Source of the DNA: Gammaproteobacteria bacterium
GTDB taxonomy: Bacteria; Pseudomonadota; Gammaproteobacteria; Burkholderiales; Rhodocyclaceae
DNA length: 64,000 nucleotides
Direction of reading: 5' to 3'
Assembly (NCBI GenBank): GCA_029289235.1
Contig: JARFTZ010000057.1
Coordinates: 56,829 to 120,828, forward strand
The position numbers were made by a program, and so were the translations under genes. The first letter of the stretch is position 1. The number at the start of each line of letters is the position of its first letter. Below the pieces are notes generated by a model that did no database searches, was not told where the DNA came from, and saw nothing but the letters and a program-made list of their open reading frames with translations. Positions 1 to 12,251 of this stretch are shown one piece after another.

Positions 1-110
1 GGGACCTCTTGGGGCGGATATCGTGGACAAACGAAGGGCGCGGAGATTAACGAAAACGGCGTGTTCGTCTGTATCTCGGCGCCCGACGCGACCTCAACGG
101 TGATGGTTGG

Positions 111-114
<4 letters not shown>
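1..114 (+). CDS. Possible C-terminal end of a truncated ORF at the window edge
   Basis: Frame 1 of the plus strand is open from base 1 to a TAA at 112-114, giving 37 residues that end in [17 protein letters not shown]. The stop overlaps the convergent secA stop by a few bases. The rest of the gene, if there is one, lies outside the window. I recognise no family, and an open stretch this short in high-GC DNA can arise by chance. Confidence 0.3.
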
Positions 115-2816
<2,702 letters not shown>

Positions 2817-2906
2817 TCTGGAATTGGCGGGTGCGCGTTAAAAGCGGGAATTCTATCACGCGCATTCCGGGCGAGGCGGGAGGCCCGGAACTTGAAAAAA
2901 GGCGAT

Positions 2907-3896
2907 TCAGTGCTTGCCGCCGCCATGCCCGGCGCCCTCCTTCGCGCCGGCCTTGCCAGCTGCGGCGAAGAGCATTGCGCCGCCCTGCTGCAGGAAACGG
3001 GCGGGATTTTGGGCCACACCACGATAGCGAACCTCGAAATGCAGGTGCGGTCCGGTCGACCGGCCGGTGTTGCCGCTGGCGCCGATCCGGGCACCGCGCC
3101 GGACAATCTGCCCGACCTTCACGTCAAGCTTCGACAGATGGGCATACCTGGACGAAAACTCGTTGCCGTGGTCGATCTCGATCAAATTCCCGTACTGCGG
3201 ATGAAATTCCGACGTCACCACCACTCCGCCAGCCGCGGCAACGACCGTGGTCCCGGTATTGGCAACGAAATCGATGCCCTCATGCATCGCCCCGATGCCA
3301 GCGAACGGATCGGCCCGCCGCCCGAACGGAGAACCGATCCGCTCGGCCTCGATGGGCACCAGCGTGGGTAGAAGGACGCTTTTGATGCGGCGCTCCATGA
3401 GCAGCGACTCAAGCTCGGTCAGTTCGTCCTTGCGCTGCTCGATGACCTCTCCCAGTCGCTCGATTTCGCGCTGCAATTCGAAAGACGAAAGCGGCTCAGA
3501 CAGCGGCACCAGCGGACCTCCTGCGCCGTCGCGTCCGGGCTTGCCGCCCCCCGTCTGTTTCGGCATGGACACGCCGGAGAGTCTGGAGACACGCTCACCG
3601 AGCGCGTCTAGACGCAGCAGCTGCGCCTTCATTTCGCCCAGTTTCACGGCCATCGCCGAGACGTTGTCTCGCAAGTACTGCTCGGCTTTCTGGTTGTGCG
3701 CCTGCTGCCGCTGAAGCACCAATTCGGAAGCGATCGCCGGGCTCCATTGGATGCCGACCCAGGAAAAAGCGAACGAGACGGCGAATGACAACGCCAGGAA
3801 ACCGGCCATCATCGCCAGCACGAGCGCCGGTGTAATATGCAGGGTCTTGGCGGTTTTCAGCCGGTTTGAAACCAGAATCACATTCACGCGAATCAT
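2907..3896 (-). CDS. Membrane-anchored M23 (LytM-type) metallopeptidase
   Basis: The product is a predicted inner-membrane protein with a periplasmic LytM/M23 domain, a fold that cleaves peptidoglycan cross-bridges or, when degenerate, activates amidases. From the start MIRVNVILVS the 329-residue protein has one N-terminal membrane segment (about residues 23-48), a coiled-coil region (about 60-190), and the peptidase domain. The zinc motifs HEGIDF and HLHFE are intact, so it is probably an active enzyme. The chosen ATG is preceded by AAGGTGGGAGG, and longer upstream frames would run into dciA. It is divergent from dciA, with 13 bp between the two starts. Its place next to secA and the dcw cluster suggests a wall-remodelling role, which is inference. 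Confidence 0.9.
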   Translation of the reverse strand: MIRVNVILVSNRLKTAKTLHITPALVLAMMAGFLALSFAVSFAFSWVGIQWSPAIASELVLQRQQAHNQKAEQYLRDNVSAMAVKLGEMKAQLLRLDALGERVSRLSGVSMPKQTGGGKPGRDGAGGPLVPLSEPLSSFELQREIERLGEVIEQRKDELTELESLLMERRIKSVLLPTLVPIEAERIGSPFGRRADPFAGIGAMHEGIDFVANTGTTVVAAAGGVVVTSEFHPQYGNLIEIDHGNEFSSRYAHLSKLDVKVGQIVRRGARIGASGNTGRSTGPHLHFEVRYRGVAQNPARFLQQGGAMLFAAAGKAGAKEGAGHGGGKH

Positions 3897-3909
3897 CCTC
3901 CCACCTTCA

Positions 3910-4344
3910 ATGCCGAACACTCTCCAGGACTTTCTGGAAGCAGCCGACGGCGCGGGCAATCTGCTGGCGCACGCGAGACTGCTTCTGCGGCTGACGCACC
4001 TTTACGAACAGATCGCGCCGGCACACCTGCGCCAGGCAAGCAAGATAGCGAACTACAAGTCAGGACTTGTTGTTATCCACGCAACGAACAGCGCGGTGGC
4101 GACCAAGCTGCGCCAGCTGGCAACAACGTTGGCCGAGGGGTTTTCTCAACGAGGGATCGAGTGTAATGGCGTTCAGGTGAAAGTTCAAGCGCCGGAAATC
4201 CCTGCGCAATCAAGGACATCGACATCAAGACCGCTCAGCACGAAGTCCAGCCGGACTCTGGAGGAACTGCGCGATGCGCTGCCCGAATCGGCGTTGCGCG
4301 AGGCGGTTTCGACGCTGATCAACCGCTCCGCTAAAGCGGAATGA
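3910..4344 (+). CDS. dciA: DUF721 family protein, DciA-like helicase loader
   Basis: This 144-residue protein belongs to the DUF721 family. Family members named DciA are the ancestral loaders of the replicative helicase DnaB at the origin in bacteria that lack DnaC. The N-terminal domain (about 1-95) has the family pattern with LRLTHLYEQIAPAHLRQASKIANYKSGLVVIHATNSAVATKLRQ, a KH-like fold. It is followed by a Ser/Thr/Lys-rich linker and a short C-terminal helix. The start MPNTLQDFL was chosen because upstream sequence in frame belongs to the opposite-strand M23 gene. No clear Shine-Dalgarno site is visible. It is the only plus-strand gene in the first 28 kb, and its 3' end overlaps the small membrane gene by 14 bp. 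Confidence 0.8.
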   Translation: MPNTLQDFLEAADGAGNLLAHARLLLRLTHLYEQIAPAHLRQASKIANYKSGLVVIHATNSAVATKLRQLATTLAEGFSQRGIECNGVQVKVQAPEIPAQSRTSTSRPLSTKSSRTLEELRDALPESALREAVSTLINRSAKAE

Positions 4345-4519
4345 CCGCCACCCGCTCAAGGATCAACAGCGCGAACAACAGCAAGGCGACGATCAACGCA
4401 TAGCGAAACACCCGCCAGGAAAAAGCCAGATAACGTGGATTGCGCGTCAGCAGATAGGCCACAAATCCCGCCCCCACGGAAATCAGGGTCAGTATCGCAA
4501 GCAGACGCAACAGCCACAT
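4331..4519 (-). CDS. Small two-helix inner-membrane protein
   Basis: This 62-residue protein starts MWLLRLLAILTLISVGAGF. It has two hydrophobic stretches (about 2-24 and 38-60) separated by a basic linker with RNPRYLAFSWR, so two membrane helices are likely. It lies 17 bp downstream of lpxC on the same strand, and its stop codon falls inside the 3' end of convergent dciA. Strand and position suggest it is read with lpxC. I do not recognise a named family. Small hypothetical membrane proteins are common at this spot in related genomes, but that is from memory, not a search. Confidence 0.7.
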   Translation of the reverse strand: MWLLRLLAILTLISVGAGFVAYLLTRNPRYLAFSWRVFRYALIVALLLFALLILERVAVIPL

Positions 4520-4536
4520 GCGGTGCTCAGCCTCGC

Positions 4537-5478
4537 TCAGTGCGCCGGCTGCGCCAGCCAGCGAACGACGCCTTCCGGCGCTTTCGCCACGTCCTCGAAC
4601 GTGACGAATTCCCAGGCATCCGGGTTGGCCAGCAGTTCCCGCGCCAGGAGGTTGTTCAGCGCATGCCCCGACTTGTGCGCGGTAAACGCGGCGAGCAGCG
4701 GGTGGCCGAGCAGATAGAGATCACCGATCGCATCGAGTACCTTGTGCTTCACGAACTCGTCGCTGTAGCGCAGTCCGTCGGCGTTGAGCACGCGGTATTC
4801 GTCGAGCACCACCGCGTTGTCGAGGCCGCCGCCCTGAGCCAGTCCGTTTTCGCGCAGCCATTCGACTTCCTGCATGAAGCCGAAGGTGCGCGCGCGCGAC
4901 ACCTCGCGCACGTAGGATTGCTCGGCGAAATCGATCGTCACCTCCTGGCCGGTGCGATCGATGGCCGGGTGGTTGAAGACGATGGAAAAGCTCAGACGAT
5001 ACCCGTCGTAGGGGTCGAAGCGCGCCCACTTCTCGCCTGACCGATCGCTCTCGCGCACCTCGATCCGGCGCTTGACACGGATGAATTTCTTTGCCGCGGG
5101 CTGTTCTTCGATACCGGCCGACTGGATCAGGAAGACGAACGGTGACGCGGAACCATCGAGGATGGGCACTTCGGCGGCGTCGAGATCGACATAGGCGTTA
5201 TCCACCCCAAGACCGGCCAGCGCCGACATCAAATGTTCGATGGTACCGACCTTGGCCCGGACTGAGCCGACCTCGCGTTCCAGACACGAGCACATGCGCG
5301 TGTCGCCAACCTCCAGCGCCGAGGCCGGCAAGTCGACGATAGGATCGAGATCGACCCGGCGGAAAACGATGCCGGTATTCGGCGCCGCCGGGCGCAGGAC
5401 CATGTTCACCTTGACGCCCGAGTGCAGGCCCACACCGGACGCGCGGATCACCGACTTGAGAGTGCGCTGTTTCAGCAT
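4537..5478 (-). CDS. lpxC: UDP-3-O-acyl-N-acetylglucosamine deacetylase LpxC
   Basis: LpxC is a cytosolic zinc enzyme that removes the N-acetyl group from UDP-3-O-acyl-GlcNAc, the committed step of lipid A synthesis. The 313-residue protein begins [21 protein letters not shown], the classic family start, which is why the longer upstream frame was rejected. Zinc and catalytic motifs are present: [27 protein letters not shown] with its His and Asp ligands, and the [10 protein letters not shown] histidine. It follows ftsZ after about 200 bp holding a palindrome and a strong hairpin, so it may have its own promoter as well as read-through from the dcw operon. Its presence shows a lipid-A-bearing Gram-negative organism. 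Confidence 0.97.
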   Translation of the reverse strand: MLKQRTLKSVIRASGVGLHSGVKVNMVLRPAAPNTGIVFRRVDLDPIVDLPASALEVGDTRMCSCLEREVGSVRAKVGTIEHLMSALAGLGVDNAYVDLDAAEVPILDGSASPFVFLIQSAGIEEQPAAKKFIRVKRRIEVRESDRSGEKWARFDPYDGYRLSFSIVFNHPAIDRTGQEVTIDFAEQSYVREVSRARTFGFMQEVEWLRENGLAQGGGLDNAVVLDEYRVLNADGLRYSDEFVKHKVLDAIGDLYLLGHPLLAAFTAHKSGHALNNLLARELLANPDAWEFVTFEDVAKAPEGVVRWLAQPAH

Positions 5479-5494
5479 GTCGTTGAAAGAAAAT

Positions 5495-5537
5495 GGGAAT
5501 TGGCGGATTGTAGCACGACCCGCCAATTCCCTTTTTT
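5495..5537. terminator. Perfect 12-bp hairpin with T-tract between ftsZ and lpxC
   Basis: Arms GGGAATTGGCGG (5495-5506) and CCGCCAATTCCC (5520-5531) are exact complements around a 13-nt loop. A T6 run follows on the plus strand, and a shorter T-rich tail (ATTTTC) follows on the minus strand. No plus-strand gene needs a terminator here, so it more likely attenuates minus-strand transcription leaving ftsZ, 17 bp before the lpxC start. On the minus strand the loop contains TACAAT, which resembles a -10 element, but no good -35 is seen. Confidence 0.6.
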
Positions 5538-5576
5538 GCAGAGAGAAAGTGTTACAAAGTTGTTGTTTCTGACTAC

Positions 5577-5676
5577 CTGTCGAGCGAGCGCCGCTCAGGC
5601 AAGGCGCAGGTGGCCGCCGCATAGCAGCGCTATGCAAGGCCGCCCGCAACGCCGCATGAGCAAGCGCAGCCGACAG
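5577..5676. repeat. 100-bp imperfect palindrome between ftsZ and lpxC
   Basis: The sequence starts CTGTCG and ends CGACAG, and the two 50-bp halves are largely complementary. The centre is GCATAG-CAGCG-CTATGC at 5619-5635. It ends immediately before the ftsZ stop codon at 5678. The form (GC-rich, near-perfect centre, long imperfect arms) is that of a dispersed palindromic intergenic element rather than a simple terminator. Whether it recurs in the genome cannot be told from this window. Confidence 0.65.
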
Positions 5677-5677
5677 G

Positions 5678-6850
5678 TCAGTCGGCTTGTTTGCGGAGGA
5701 AGGCGGGGATATCGTAATGATCGACCCCGCGGCTGGCCAATGCCTCGGCGGTCGTTCCCCCGCGCTTGCGCACTACGGCCGGCACGTCGAGCTGGCTGTA
5801 GTCGATGCTCGACGCGTGCGCAAACGCCCCGTCCGTACCGGTCGCCTGAACGACCGGCGTATTGATCACCTCGAACGGCTGCCGCTTGGCCTGTGACTGG
5901 CCGAGGCCGGTGGCCACCACGGTGACGCGCAGTTCGTCGCCCATGCCTTCGTCGTACACCGCGCCGAAGATGATGTGCGCGTCGTCGGCGGCGAACTCGC
6001 GGACGGTGTTCATCACTTCATGCACCTCCTTCATGCGCAGGCTGCGCGACGAGGTGATGTTCACCAGCACGCCCTTGGCGCCGGAGAGATTGACGCCTTC
6101 GAGCAGCGGCGAGGCAATCGCCTGTTCCGCGGCAATGCGCGCGCGGTCAACCCCGGACGCGTAGGCCGAGCCCATCATCGCCATGCCCATTTCGCCCATG
6201 ACCGTACGCACGTCCTCGAAGTCAACGTTGACCAGCCCCGGGAAGTTGATGATCTCGGCGATGCCGCCGACAGCGTTGCGCAGAACGTTGTCGGCCGCCT
6301 TGAAGGCCTCGTCCATCGACACATCCTCGCCCAGCACGTCCATCAGCTTGTCGTTGAGAATAACGATCAGCGAGTCCACGTGCTTCTGCAGTTCGGCGAT
6401 GCCGGCTTCGGCAATCTTGGAACGCTTGCCTTCGAACATGAACGGCTTGGTCACCACGCCCACCGTCAGCACGCCCATTTCACGCGCAATTTCGGCGACG
6501 ATCGGTGCCGCGCCGGTTCCCGTGCCACCGCCCATTCCGGCGGTGATGAAGACCATGTGCGAACCTTTCAGCGCCTCGGCGATATGCTCGCGTTCGCTGA
6601 CCGCCGCGTCACGACCGACCTCCGGCTTGGCGCCGGCGCCCAGGCCCGACTTGCCCAGACGCAATTTCTTGTGCGCGACGCTGCGCTTCAGCGCCTGCGC
6701 ATCCGTATTGGCGGCGACGAATTCGACGCCCATCACGCCCTCGCGGATCATGTGGTCGACGGCGTTGCCGCCGGCGCCGCCGACGCCGATTACCTTGATT
6801 ACCGTTTCGGAATCAGGGGCAAGCGCTTCCTTCTCGATGATTTCAAACAT
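5678..6850 (-). CDS. ftsZ: Cell division protein FtsZ
   Basis: FtsZ is the tubulin-like GTPase that forms the Z-ring at midcell. The 390-residue protein starts [10 protein letters not shown]. It has the nucleotide-binding motif VGGAGGNAV near residue 23 and the tubulin signature GGGTGTG at about 107-113. A conserved C-terminal peptide, [10 protein letters not shown], binds FtsA and other partners. An alternative in-frame ATG lies two codons upstream (6856). The site AGGAGAGAGG spaces well for either, and I chose the inner one because it matches the usual family start. It follows ftsA after 42 bp. Confidence 0.98.
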   Translation of the reverse strand: MFEIIEKEALAPDSETVIKVIGVGGAGGNAVDHMIREGVMGVEFVAANTDAQALKRSVAHKKLRLGKSGLGAGAKPEVGRDAAVSEREHIAEALKGSHMVFITAGMGGGTGTGAAPIVAEIAREMGVLTVGVVTKPFMFEGKRSKIAEAGIAELQKHVDSLIVILNDKLMDVLGEDVSMDEAFKAADNVLRNAVGGIAEIINFPGLVNVDFEDVRTVMGEMGMAMMGSAYASGVDRARIAAEQAIASPLLEGVNLSGAKGVLVNITSSRSLRMKEVHEVMNTVREFAADDAHIIFGAVYDEGMGDELRVTVVATGLGQSQAKRQPFEVINTPVVQATGTDGAFAHASSIDYSQLDVPAVVRKRGGTTAEALASRGVDHYDIPAFLRKQAD

Positions 6851-6892
6851 GGTCATAGCCTCTCTCCTCTGCAAAAAACTCGAATTAACCGA

Positions 6893-8122
6893 TCAAAAAT
6901 TCTTCTCGAACCAGGATTTCATCCACCCGAAAATCTGCTTCACGTCGCGTGTCTCGCGCACTTTCACCCCTCGCTTGCGCTGCGTCAGCGCCTCCAGCAA
7001 GAGGCCGTAGGAAGTGGCGAAGCGGGGCGTCTGGATGACATCGGCCAGCGCGCCGGAGTATTTGGGAAAGCCGAGTCGCACCGGCATGTGGAACACTTCC
7101 TCGCCAAGTTCGATCATGCCCGGCATGACGGCCGAACCGCCGGTCAGGACGATGCCCGACGACAACACGTCCTCGAAGCCGGAGCGGCGCAGTTCGGCCT
7201 GCACCAGCTCGAACAGTTCCTCGACACGCGGCTGGATCACATCCGACAGCGCACGACGCGAGAGCTTGCGCGATGGCCGCTCATCGACCCCGGCGACGTC
7301 GAGCACATCTTCCGGATCAGCGAGATCGGACAGCGCGCAACCGAACTTGCACTTGATGTCCTCCGCCTCGCGCGTCGGCGTGCGCAGCGCCATGGCGATG
7401 TCGTTGGTGATCTGGTCGCCGGCGATCGGAATCACCGAGGTATGGCGAATCGCGCCCTGCGTCCACACGGCGATGTCGGTCGTCCCGCCACCGATGTCGA
7501 TCAGGCAGACGCCAAGATCCTTCTCGTCGTCGGACAGCACGGCATAGCTCGACGCCAGGGGCTGCAGCACCAGGTCGTTGACTTCCAGCCCGCAACGGCG
7601 CACGCATTTGACGATGTTCTGCGCCGCCGAGACGGCACCGGTGACGATGTGCACCTTCACCTCAAGGCGGAAACCACTCATTCCGATCGGCTCGCGGATG
7701 CCGTCCTGGTCGTCGATGATGAACTCCTGGGTCAGGATGTGCAGGATTTCCTGGTCGGCCGGGATCGGCATGGCGCGCGCGGTTTCGATCACCCGCTCGA
7801 CATCCATCGTCGTGACTTCCTTGTCCTTGATCGCCACCATGCCGTTGGAGTTGAAACTGCGAATGTGGCTGCCGGCGATCCCGGTATAGACGTCCTTGAC
7901 CTTGCAGTCGGCCATCAGCTCGACTTCCTGGATCACTCGAGAAATCGTTGCCACGGTGTCCTCGATGTTGACCACGACGCCCTTGCGCAGCCCGCGGGAA
8001 TCCTGCGAGCCCATGCCGATGATGTTCAGCCGGTCATCCGGACTGACTTCGGCGACCAGCGCCACCACCTTGGTGGTCCCGATATCGAGGCCGACGATGA
8101 TTTCCTTGTATTCCCTGCTCAT
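6893..8122 (-). CDS. ftsA: Cell division protein FtsA
   Basis: FtsA is the actin-like ATPase that ties FtsZ filaments to the inner membrane and recruits later division proteins. The 409-residue product starts MSREYKEIIVGLDIGTTKVVALVAEV, the phosphate-1 motif of the actin/Hsp70 fold. It continues with LIDIGGGTTDIAVW (phosphate-2) and GIVLTGGSAVMPGM (adenosine motif). A C-terminal amphipathic stretch, QIFGWMKSWFEKNF, is the membrane-targeting helix. Its ATG overlaps the ftsQ stop by 4 bp (8119-8122), as expected for a translationally coupled operon. Confidence 0.97.
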   Translation of the reverse strand: MSREYKEIIVGLDIGTTKVVALVAEVSPDDRLNIIGMGSQDSRGLRKGVVVNIEDTVATISRVIQEVELMADCKVKDVYTGIAGSHIRSFNSNGMVAIKDKEVTTMDVERVIETARAMPIPADQEILHILTQEFIIDDQDGIREPIGMSGFRLEVKVHIVTGAVSAAQNIVKCVRRCGLEVNDLVLQPLASSYAVLSDDEKDLGVCLIDIGGGTTDIAVWTQGAIRHTSVIPIAGDQITNDIAMALRTPTREAEDIKCKFGCALSDLADPEDVLDVAGVDERPSRKLSRRALSDVIQPRVEELFELVQAELRRSGFEDVLSSGIVLTGGSAVMPGMIELGEEVFHMPVRLGFPKYSGALADVIQTPRFATSYGLLLEALTQRKRGVKVRETRDVKQIFGWMKSWFEKNF

Positions 8123-8883
8123 GGCTTCCCTTTGCTTTCACTTTCCGGCGCTGCGCCCAGCCCGCTGACCCGCAGCGCGAATCCTTTCGGATAACGCATA
8201 TCCACCACGTCCGGCCGCTTCCTCGCTGCCGTCAGCACGGACGGATAAAACTCGACAAAACGTTCCAGGCGTTCGCGCAGCGGCGCCTTGGCCTGCTCCC
8301 GCCCCAGTTCGACGACCATCCCGTCGTCCAGCTTCAGCCGAACCGCCAGACGCGGCGACACCGTCAGGATCCGCGGCACGCGACCGAGCGGTTCGAGCAC
8401 GGAGAGCGACTGACGGTAAACATCCAGCATTTCCGGCACGAAGCTGGCCGGTCCCTCCAGCAGGGGCATGGCCGAGGCAGGTGGAACGCTCATCCCCGCG
8501 GCGAAGATTTCTCCGTACGAATTGACCAGTTGCCCTGCGCCTTCGCCCCAGAAGGCGACCGGCACATGCTCCTCGACCCCCAGCACGATGCTCGCTGGCC
8601 ACTGACGCCGCACGGTCACGCGGCGCACCCATGGCAGTTGTTCCAGCGACTGCCGAAGCGTTTCGAGATTGACGCTGAAGAAGTTGCCGCGCAGCTTTCC
8701 GGCGAGGGCTTCCTCGATCTCCGCGCGTCGCACCTCCCGCAGTTCGCGAGTCACCACCACCTCGCGAATGGGAAACAGCGGCAAGCGCGCCACCCACAAC
8801 ACCGCCGCGACAGCCAAGGCCGCGCCGCCCGCCACATAGAGCAGGTCCGCGACATCTCTCAGCAATTGCGGTCGGTTCCACAT
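8119..8883 (-). CDS. ftsQ: Cell division protein FtsQ
   Basis: FtsQ is a bitopic inner-membrane protein that links the early cytoplasmic division proteins to FtsB/FtsL and the septal synthases. The 254-residue protein has a short cytoplasmic N-terminus, one membrane segment (about 12-31, LLYVAGGAALAVAAVLWVA) and a periplasmic POTRA domain beginning FPIREVVVTREL. An FtsQ domain follows, with LVNSYGEIFAA and LEGPASFVPEML. It lies 3 bp downstream of ddl and overlaps ftsA by 4 bp. Confidence 0.95.
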   Translation of the reverse strand: MWNRPQLLRDVADLLYVAGGAALAVAAVLWVARLPLFPIREVVVTRELREVRRAEIEEALAGKLRGNFFSVNLETLRQSLEQLPWVRRVTVRRQWPASIVLGVEEHVPVAFWGEGAGQLVNSYGEIFAAGMSVPPASAMPLLEGPASFVPEMLDVYRQSLSVLEPLGRVPRILTVSPRLAVRLKLDDGMVVELGREQAKAPLRERLERFVEFYPSVLTAARKRPDVVDMRYPKGFALRVSGLGAAPESESKGKP

Positions 8884-8886
8884 CGA

Positions 8887-9792
8887 TCATCCCAAAGTCG
8901 CCAACGACAGAACACGCATCACCAACTCGTCATAGGACAAGCCGGCTTCGCGCGCCGCCATGGGCACCAGCGAGTGGTCGGTCATTCCCGGCGAGGTATT
9001 GACCTCGAGGAAATACGCCTCGCCCTGTTCGTCCATCAGGAAATCCACCCGCCCCCATCCCCGGCAGCCGAGGACCCGGAAGGCTTCGAGCGCCTGCGCG
9101 CGCAATTCGAGCTCGCGCGCCTCCGGCAGTCCGCACGGACACAGATACCTCGTGTCATCACGCAGGTACTTGGCTTCATAGTCGTAGAAATCCGTTGCCG
9201 GAACGATGCGGATGATCGGCAAGGCCTGATCGCCAAGAATGCCCACCGTGTATTCGCCACCAAGCACACCTTGCTCGGCGATGACCAGGGCGTCATGTTT
9301 GGCGGCGGCTTCGTAGGCCCGGGCCAGTTCACCCGGCTGGCGCACCTTGGTCACGCCGATCGACGAGCCTTCGCAGGCCGGCTTGACGAAGAGCGGCAGC
9401 CCGAGCTGGCGTTCGACATCGTCGAAATCGCTATCCGCCGTCAGCATCACGAACTCGGGGATCGCCAGCCCCACCGAGCGCCACAGCAGCTTCGTCCGCC
9501 ACTTGTCCATCCCCACCGCCGAGGCCATCACGCCGCTGCCCGTATAAGGGATGCCCATCAGCTCCAGCGCCCCCTGGATCGTCCCGTCCTCGCCGTAGCG
9601 GCCGTGCAGGGCGATGAACGCCCGGTCGTACGCCGCCAGTTCGTCAAGCTTGCGCTCGGCGGGGTCGAAGGCCTGCGCATCAACGCCCTGGCGCAACAGC
9701 GCGGCCAGCACGCGGGAGCCGCTTTGCAAGGACACCTCGCGTTCGGCCGACTTGCCGCCAAAGAGGACGGCGACCTTTCCAAAATCAGACAT
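8887..9792 (-). CDS. ddl: D-alanine--D-alanine ligase
   Basis: Ddl joins two D-alanines with ATP to make the end of the peptidoglycan stem peptide in the cytosol. The 301-residue ATP-grasp protein is of the short DdlB type. It shows [19 protein letters not shown] at the N-terminus, the glycine-rich CEGSSIGV loop and the metal-binding [17 protein letters not shown] near the C-terminus. The [10 protein letters not shown] motif is also typical. It sits between murC (9-bp gap) and ftsQ (3-bp gap), the usual dcw place. Confidence 0.96.
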   Translation of the reverse strand: MSDFGKVAVLFGGKSAEREVSLQSGSRVLAALLRQGVDAQAFDPAERKLDELAAYDRAFIALHGRYGEDGTIQGALELMGIPYTGSGVMASAVGMDKWRTKLLWRSVGLAIPEFVMLTADSDFDDVERQLGLPLFVKPACEGSSIGVTKVRQPGELARAYEAAAKHDALVIAEQGVLGGEYTVGILGDQALPIIRIVPATDFYDYEAKYLRDDTRYLCPCGLPEARELELRAQALEAFRVLGCRGWGRVDFLMDEQGEAYFLEVNTSPGMTDHSLVPMAAREAGLSYDELVMRVLSLATLG

Positions 9793-9801
9793 ATCCGCCT
9801 T

Positions 9802-11190
9802 TCACCCTTGCACCAGCTTCGCGGGCACGCCGCCGATCGAGCCGGCCCCCATCGTGATCACGACGTCGCCATCGCGAGCGACTTCAAGAATCGTCTGCGG
9901 CACGTCAGCCATGCTTTCGACAAAAACCGGATCGACCCGTCCGGCGACGCGCAACGCGCGCGCCAGCGTGCGCCCATCGGCTGCGACAATCGGCGCTTCA
10001 CCGGCGGCATAGACTTCGGCGAGCACCAGGGCGTCGGCCGAACCGAGCACGCTGACAAAATCCTCGAAACAATCCCGCGTCCGGGTATAGCGATGCGGCT
10101 GGAAGGCCAGCAGCAGACGCCGCCCGGGGAACGCGCCGCGGGCGGCAGCGATCGTCGCGCGCATCTCGGCGGGATGATGTCCGTAGTCGTCGATCAAGGT
10201 AAACGCCCCCCCCGCCGGCAGTGCCACCTCGCCGTATCGCTGGAAACGACGCCCCACCCCCTTGAACTCGGCCAGCGCCTTGGCAATCGCCTCGTCGGAA
10301 ACGCCCACCTCGCTCGCCACGGCAACCGCCGCGAGGGCGTTGAGCACGTTGTGCATGCCCGGCAGGTTCAACGTCACCGGGAAGCGGGTCACGCTGCCAT
10401 TGACGCGCACACAGTCGAATTTCATCCGTCCGTCCTCGGCCACCACGTTCTCGGCGCGCACGTTGGCCGATTCGTCGAAGCCGTAGCTGACGATCTGCTT
10501 GGACACCTGCGGCATGATTTCGCGCACGTTCGGATCGTCAACGCAGAGCACGGCGACGCCGTAGAACGGCAGGCGTTGCAGGAAATCGACAAAGGTCTGC
10601 TTGAGCCGGCCGAAGTCGTGACCGTAGGTTTCCATGTGATCGGCGTCGATGTTGGTGACGATCGAGATCACCGGTGACAGGTAGAGGAAAGACGCGTCGG
10701 ACTCGTCGGCCTCGGCCACCAGGAAGTCGCCCGAACCCAATCGCGCGTTCGCCCCGGCCGCATTCAGCCGCCCGCCGATGACGAAGGTCGGGTCCATGCC
10801 GCCTTCCGCCAGGATCGAAGCGACCAGACTGGTCGTCGTCGTTTTCCCGTGCGTCCCGGCAACGGCGATGCCGCGCTTCAGGCGCATCAGCTCGGCAAGC
10901 ATCTGCGCGCGCGGCACCAGCGGAATCTTGCGCGCGCGCGCGGCCTGCACCTCGGGGTTGTCGTCCTTGACGGCGGTGGAAACAACCACGGCGTCCGCGT
11001 CACCAATGTTCTCGGCAGCGTGGCCGGTCACAATGCGCACGCCCAAGCCTGCCAGGCGGCGTGTCGTCGTGTTGTCCGCCAGATCGGAGCCGCTGATGCC
11101 GAAGCCGAGATTAACGAGCACTTCGGCGATGCCACTCATTCCGGCGCCGCCGACGCCGACGAAATGGATGTTCTTGATCTTGTGTTTCAT
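9802..11190 (-). CDS. murC: UDP-N-acetylmuramate--L-alanine ligase MurC
   Basis: MurC adds L-alanine to UDP-MurNAc, the first amino acid of the stem peptide. The 462-residue protein starts [25 protein letters not shown], with the dinucleotide-like fold that binds UDP-MurNAc. The ATP loop GTHGKTTTT follows, then the [10 protein letters not shown] region and the C-terminal domain [13 protein letters not shown]. The start at 11190 makes an ATGA overlap with the murG stop. An ATG three codons upstream is possible but less standard. Confidence 0.97.
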   Translation of the reverse strand: MKHKIKNIHFVGVGGAGMSGIAEVLVNLGFGISGSDLADNTTTRRLAGLGVRIVTGHAAENIGDADAVVVSTAVKDDNPEVQAARARKIPLVPRAQMLAELMRLKRGIAVAGTHGKTTTTSLVASILAEGGMDPTFVIGGRLNAAGANARLGSGDFLVAEADESDASFLYLSPVISIVTNIDADHMETYGHDFGRLKQTFVDFLQRLPFYGVAVLCVDDPNVREIMPQVSKQIVSYGFDESANVRAENVVAEDGRMKFDCVRVNGSVTRFPVTLNLPGMHNVLNALAAVAVASEVGVSDEAIAKALAEFKGVGRRFQRYGEVALPAGGAFTLIDDYGHHPAEMRATIAAARGAFPGRRLLLAFQPHRYTRTRDCFEDFVSVLGSADALVLAEVYAAGEAPIVAADGRTLARALRVAGRVDPVFVESMADVPQTILEVARDGDVVITMGAGSIGGVPAKLVQG

Positions 11191-12251
11191 GTCTTGCATA
11201 CCTCTTCGCAGACGCGCGCCACGCTCTCCGCGGCTTCCGGGCGTGCCAGTTCGCGGGCGCGCTCGGCCATTTGCAGCAGCTGGCTGCGCGTGTAGTTCCG
11301 GATCAGGCTCACCGATTCGGGGGTCATTTCAGGTTGCGGGAGCAGGAAGGCGCCGCCCGCGTCAGCAAGGAATTTCGCGTTGGCCGTCTGGTGATCGTCG
11401 ACCGCGTGCGGGAACGGCACCAGGATGCTGGCCACGCCGGCCGCCGCCAGTTCAGCCACCGTCAGGGCGCCAGCCCGGCAGAGCACCAGATCGGCCCAGG
11501 CGTAGGCCCCGGCCATGTCTTCGATGAACGCCACGCAATTGGCGCGCACGCCGGCCGCGGCGTAGTTGGCTTCCAGCGTCGCCAGATGCTTCTCGCCGGC
11601 CTGATGCACGACCACCGGGCGGTCCGCCTCGGGGATCAGGGCCAGCCCCTTCGGGACGATGTCGTTGATCGCCGCCGCCCCCAGGCTGCCGCCGAGGACC
11701 AGCAGACGCAGGGGCAAGCCATCCCGCTCGGCGAAACGTGCCGCCGGCTCGGGCAACGCCGCGATGTCGCCACGCACCGGATTGCCCGCCCAATGGCTGT
11801 TCGGCAAGGCGTCGGGAAAACCGCAGACGACCCGGTCCGCGACTTTCGCCAGTACCCGGTTGGCCAGCCCGGCGATCGAATTCTGCTCGTGGATCACCAG
11901 CGGCCGGTTGAGCAATACGGCCATCATGCCCCCCGGAAAGCTGACGTAGCCGCCCATGCCGAGGACGACGTCCGGCTTGATCCGGCGGATCTCGCGCAGC
12001 GCCTGCCAGAAGCCGGAAAGCAGGTTGACCGGCAACAGCAGCTTGCGCAGCAGCCCCTTGCCGCGCAGCGCCGCAAAGCGCACCAGCGCCATCTCGTAAC
12101 CGCGCGCCGGCACCGTGCGCGCCTCGAAGCTGTCCGGGTTGCCCATCCAGACCACCTTCCAGCCGCGCCGGGCGAGGATGTCGGCCACCGCCAGGCCCGG
12201 GAAGACGTGGCCGCCGGTGCCACCGGCCATGACGAGGAGCGTCCTGCTCAT
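11187..12251 (-). CDS. murG: UDP-GlcNAc:undecaprenyl-PP-MurNAc-pentapeptide transferase MurG
   Basis: MurG is a membrane-associated GT-B glycosyltransferase that turns lipid I into lipid II on the cytoplasmic face. The 354-residue product starts [23 protein letters not shown] with the first glycine-rich loop. It has [15 protein letters not shown] and [14 protein letters not shown], then the nucleotide-binding [13 protein letters not shown] and [16 protein letters not shown]. Its start overlaps the ftsW stop by 4 bp and its stop overlaps the murC start by 4 bp. Confidence 0.97.
   Translation of the reverse strand: MSRTLLVMAGGTGGHVFPGLAVADILARRGWKVVWMGNPDSFEARTVPARGYEMALVRFAALRGKGLLRKLLLPVNLLSGFWQALREIRRIKPDVVLGMGGYVSFPGGMMAVLLNRPLVIHEQNSIAGLANRVLAKVADRVVCGFPDALPNSHWAGNPVRGDIAALPEPAARFAERDGLPLRLLVLGGSLGAAAINDIVPKGLALIPEADRPVVVHQAGEKHLATLEANYAAAGVRANCVAFIEDMAGAYAWADLVLCRAGALTVAELAAAGVASILVPFPHAVDDHQTANAKFLADAGGAFLLPQPEMTPESVSLIRNYTRSQLLQMAERARELARPEAAESVARVCEEVCKT

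Noticed and set aside
5975..8194. Long open frame antisense to ftsZ and ftsA
   Set aside because: It spans two real genes on the other strand and shows no domain; a high-GC shadow.
8530..10677. Long open frame antisense to ftsQ, ddl and murC
   Set aside because: Same reason: shadow of three clear dcw genes.
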